From JAIBJN01 sp035461525 (GTDB lineage Bacteria > Actinomycetota > Thermoleophilia > Gaiellales > Gaiellaceae), in the NCBI GenBank assembly GCA_035461525.1, contig DATHVD010000103.1:1-7256 (forward strand): a DNA stretch of 7,256 nt, read 5' to 3'. Within the stretch, counting starts at the first letter, position 1. Every line of letters begins with the position of its first letter. A program made the position numbers and the translations under genes. Positions 7,012-7,256 of the stretch are shown here, one piece after another. The notes beneath the pieces were generated by a model, which ran no database searches, was not told where the DNA came from, and saw only the letters and a list, made by a program, of their open reading frames with translations.

Positions 7012-7113
7012 TAGAAACCTTCGATTTGCAGGAACTTTAGCCTCGCGGCCCGGTAGCACCTATGAGGCTCGGGCCCCTTTCTGTTGATCCGGTGCTGAAC
7101 CCGGCTGCCGGCA
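7012..7113. other. Non-coding stretch with two interleaved inverted repeats
   Basis: This intergenic stretch lies between the tRNA remnant and the PfpI-like gene. AGCCTC 7039-7044 is complementary to GAGGCT 7064-7069. GGCCCG 7047-7052 is complementary to CGGGCC 7070-7075. The order a-b-a'-b' allows either of two competing hairpins or an H-type pseudoknot. It sits downstream of the PfpI-like stop on the minus strand, so it could act in 3'-end formation of that transcript. On the plus strand it is followed by CCTTTCTGTT. No protein-coding signal was found here. Confidence 0.3.
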
Positions 7114-7254
7114 CTAGCTCCGTGAGGCTGCCACGGCCTGCGCGATGGCACGGCAGAAGGGCCCGAGGTCGTGCGGGAAGCGGGCAGTGATAATCGGGCC
7201 GTCGACGACGCACGGCTCGTCCGCCCAGGTGGCGCCGGCGCCCTCGACGTCGGG
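7114..7254 (-). CDS. DJ-1/PfpI-family protein, C-terminal fragment (5' end outside window)
   Basis: The minus-strand frame enters from the right edge and ends at TAG 7116-7114, giving 46 residues. They read as the end of an intracellular protease PfpI / DJ-1 superfamily protein: EGAGATWADEPCVVDGPIIT followed by ARFPHDLGPFCRAIAQAV. The family typically shows a GA.W.D..VVVDG.LITSR.P.DL..F..A pattern at its C-terminus, in the last strand and helix of the fold. Members are small cytosolic proteins with glyoxalase, deglycase, protease or chaperone roles in stress. The catalytic nucleophile cysteine lies upstream, outside the window, so activity cannot be judged. The fragment is convergent with the kinase operon and separated from it by about 585 bases of remnant-like DNA. 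Confidence 0.75.
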   Translation of the reverse strand, partial: PDVEGAGATWADEPCVVDGPIITARFPHDLGPFCRAIAQAVAASRS

Positions 7255-7256
7255 GC

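Noticed and set aside
6950..7110. Group I intron interrupting a tRNA gene
   Set aside because: No 5' tRNA half (GGCGGGG acceptor or D arm) is found up to the window edge, and the break does not lie inside the anticodon loop, where such introns insert.
6950..7256. tmRNA (ssrA), because of the tRNA-like end and nearby pseudoknot-capable repeats
   Set aside because: The minus-strand sequence upstream is PfpI-like coding DNA. There is no tag-peptide ORF or 5' tRNA-like half, and a serine-type variable arm and anticodon arm are present.

Overview
The window is a very GC-rich bacterial segment (about 70% by eye, with strong G/C preference at third codon positions). Its + strand codes almost continuously from the left edge to about 6.53 kb. 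A mixed, partly decayed stretch follows, and the end of a minus-strand gene lies at the right edge. Codon use, the flavour of the PAS and kinase sequences and a TACGAT-type -10 candidate would fit a deep-branching actinobacterium (Thermoleophilia-like). Acidobacteria, Gemmatimonadota or Myxococcota cannot be excluded from sequence alone.

Region 1 (2-3393) holds three + strand genes: the C-terminal end of a MinD/ParA-family P-loop ATPase, then 10 bases later a large 12-helix amino-acid-permease-like protein with extra soluble domains at both ends, then after a 115-base gap a response regulator with a receiver domain and a helical tail but no DNA-binding domain.

Region 2 (3454-6528) is one 1024-residue cytosolic hybrid histidine kinase: three nearly identical PAS domains repeating exactly every 119 residues, then HisKA, HATPase, two receiver domains and a C-terminal HPt domain. 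It carries every station of a His-Asp-His relay. The upstream response regulator, which has an intact Asp pocket, is the natural final acceptor. Taken together, the transporter may act as a membrane sensor or transceptor, the MinD-like ATPase may position or gate it, and the kinase and regulator may carry the signal. That wiring is inference from gene order.

Region 3 (6529-7113) has no convincing intact gene. It holds a minus-strand reading frame that looks like a frameshifted remnant, a 3'-half fragment of a serine tRNA gene (UGA-type anticodon loop, one base short) and an interleaved pair of inverted repeats. This looks like an old integration or rearrangement scar. Region 4 (7114-7254, minus strand) is the C-terminal end of a DJ-1/PfpI-family protein running off the right edge.
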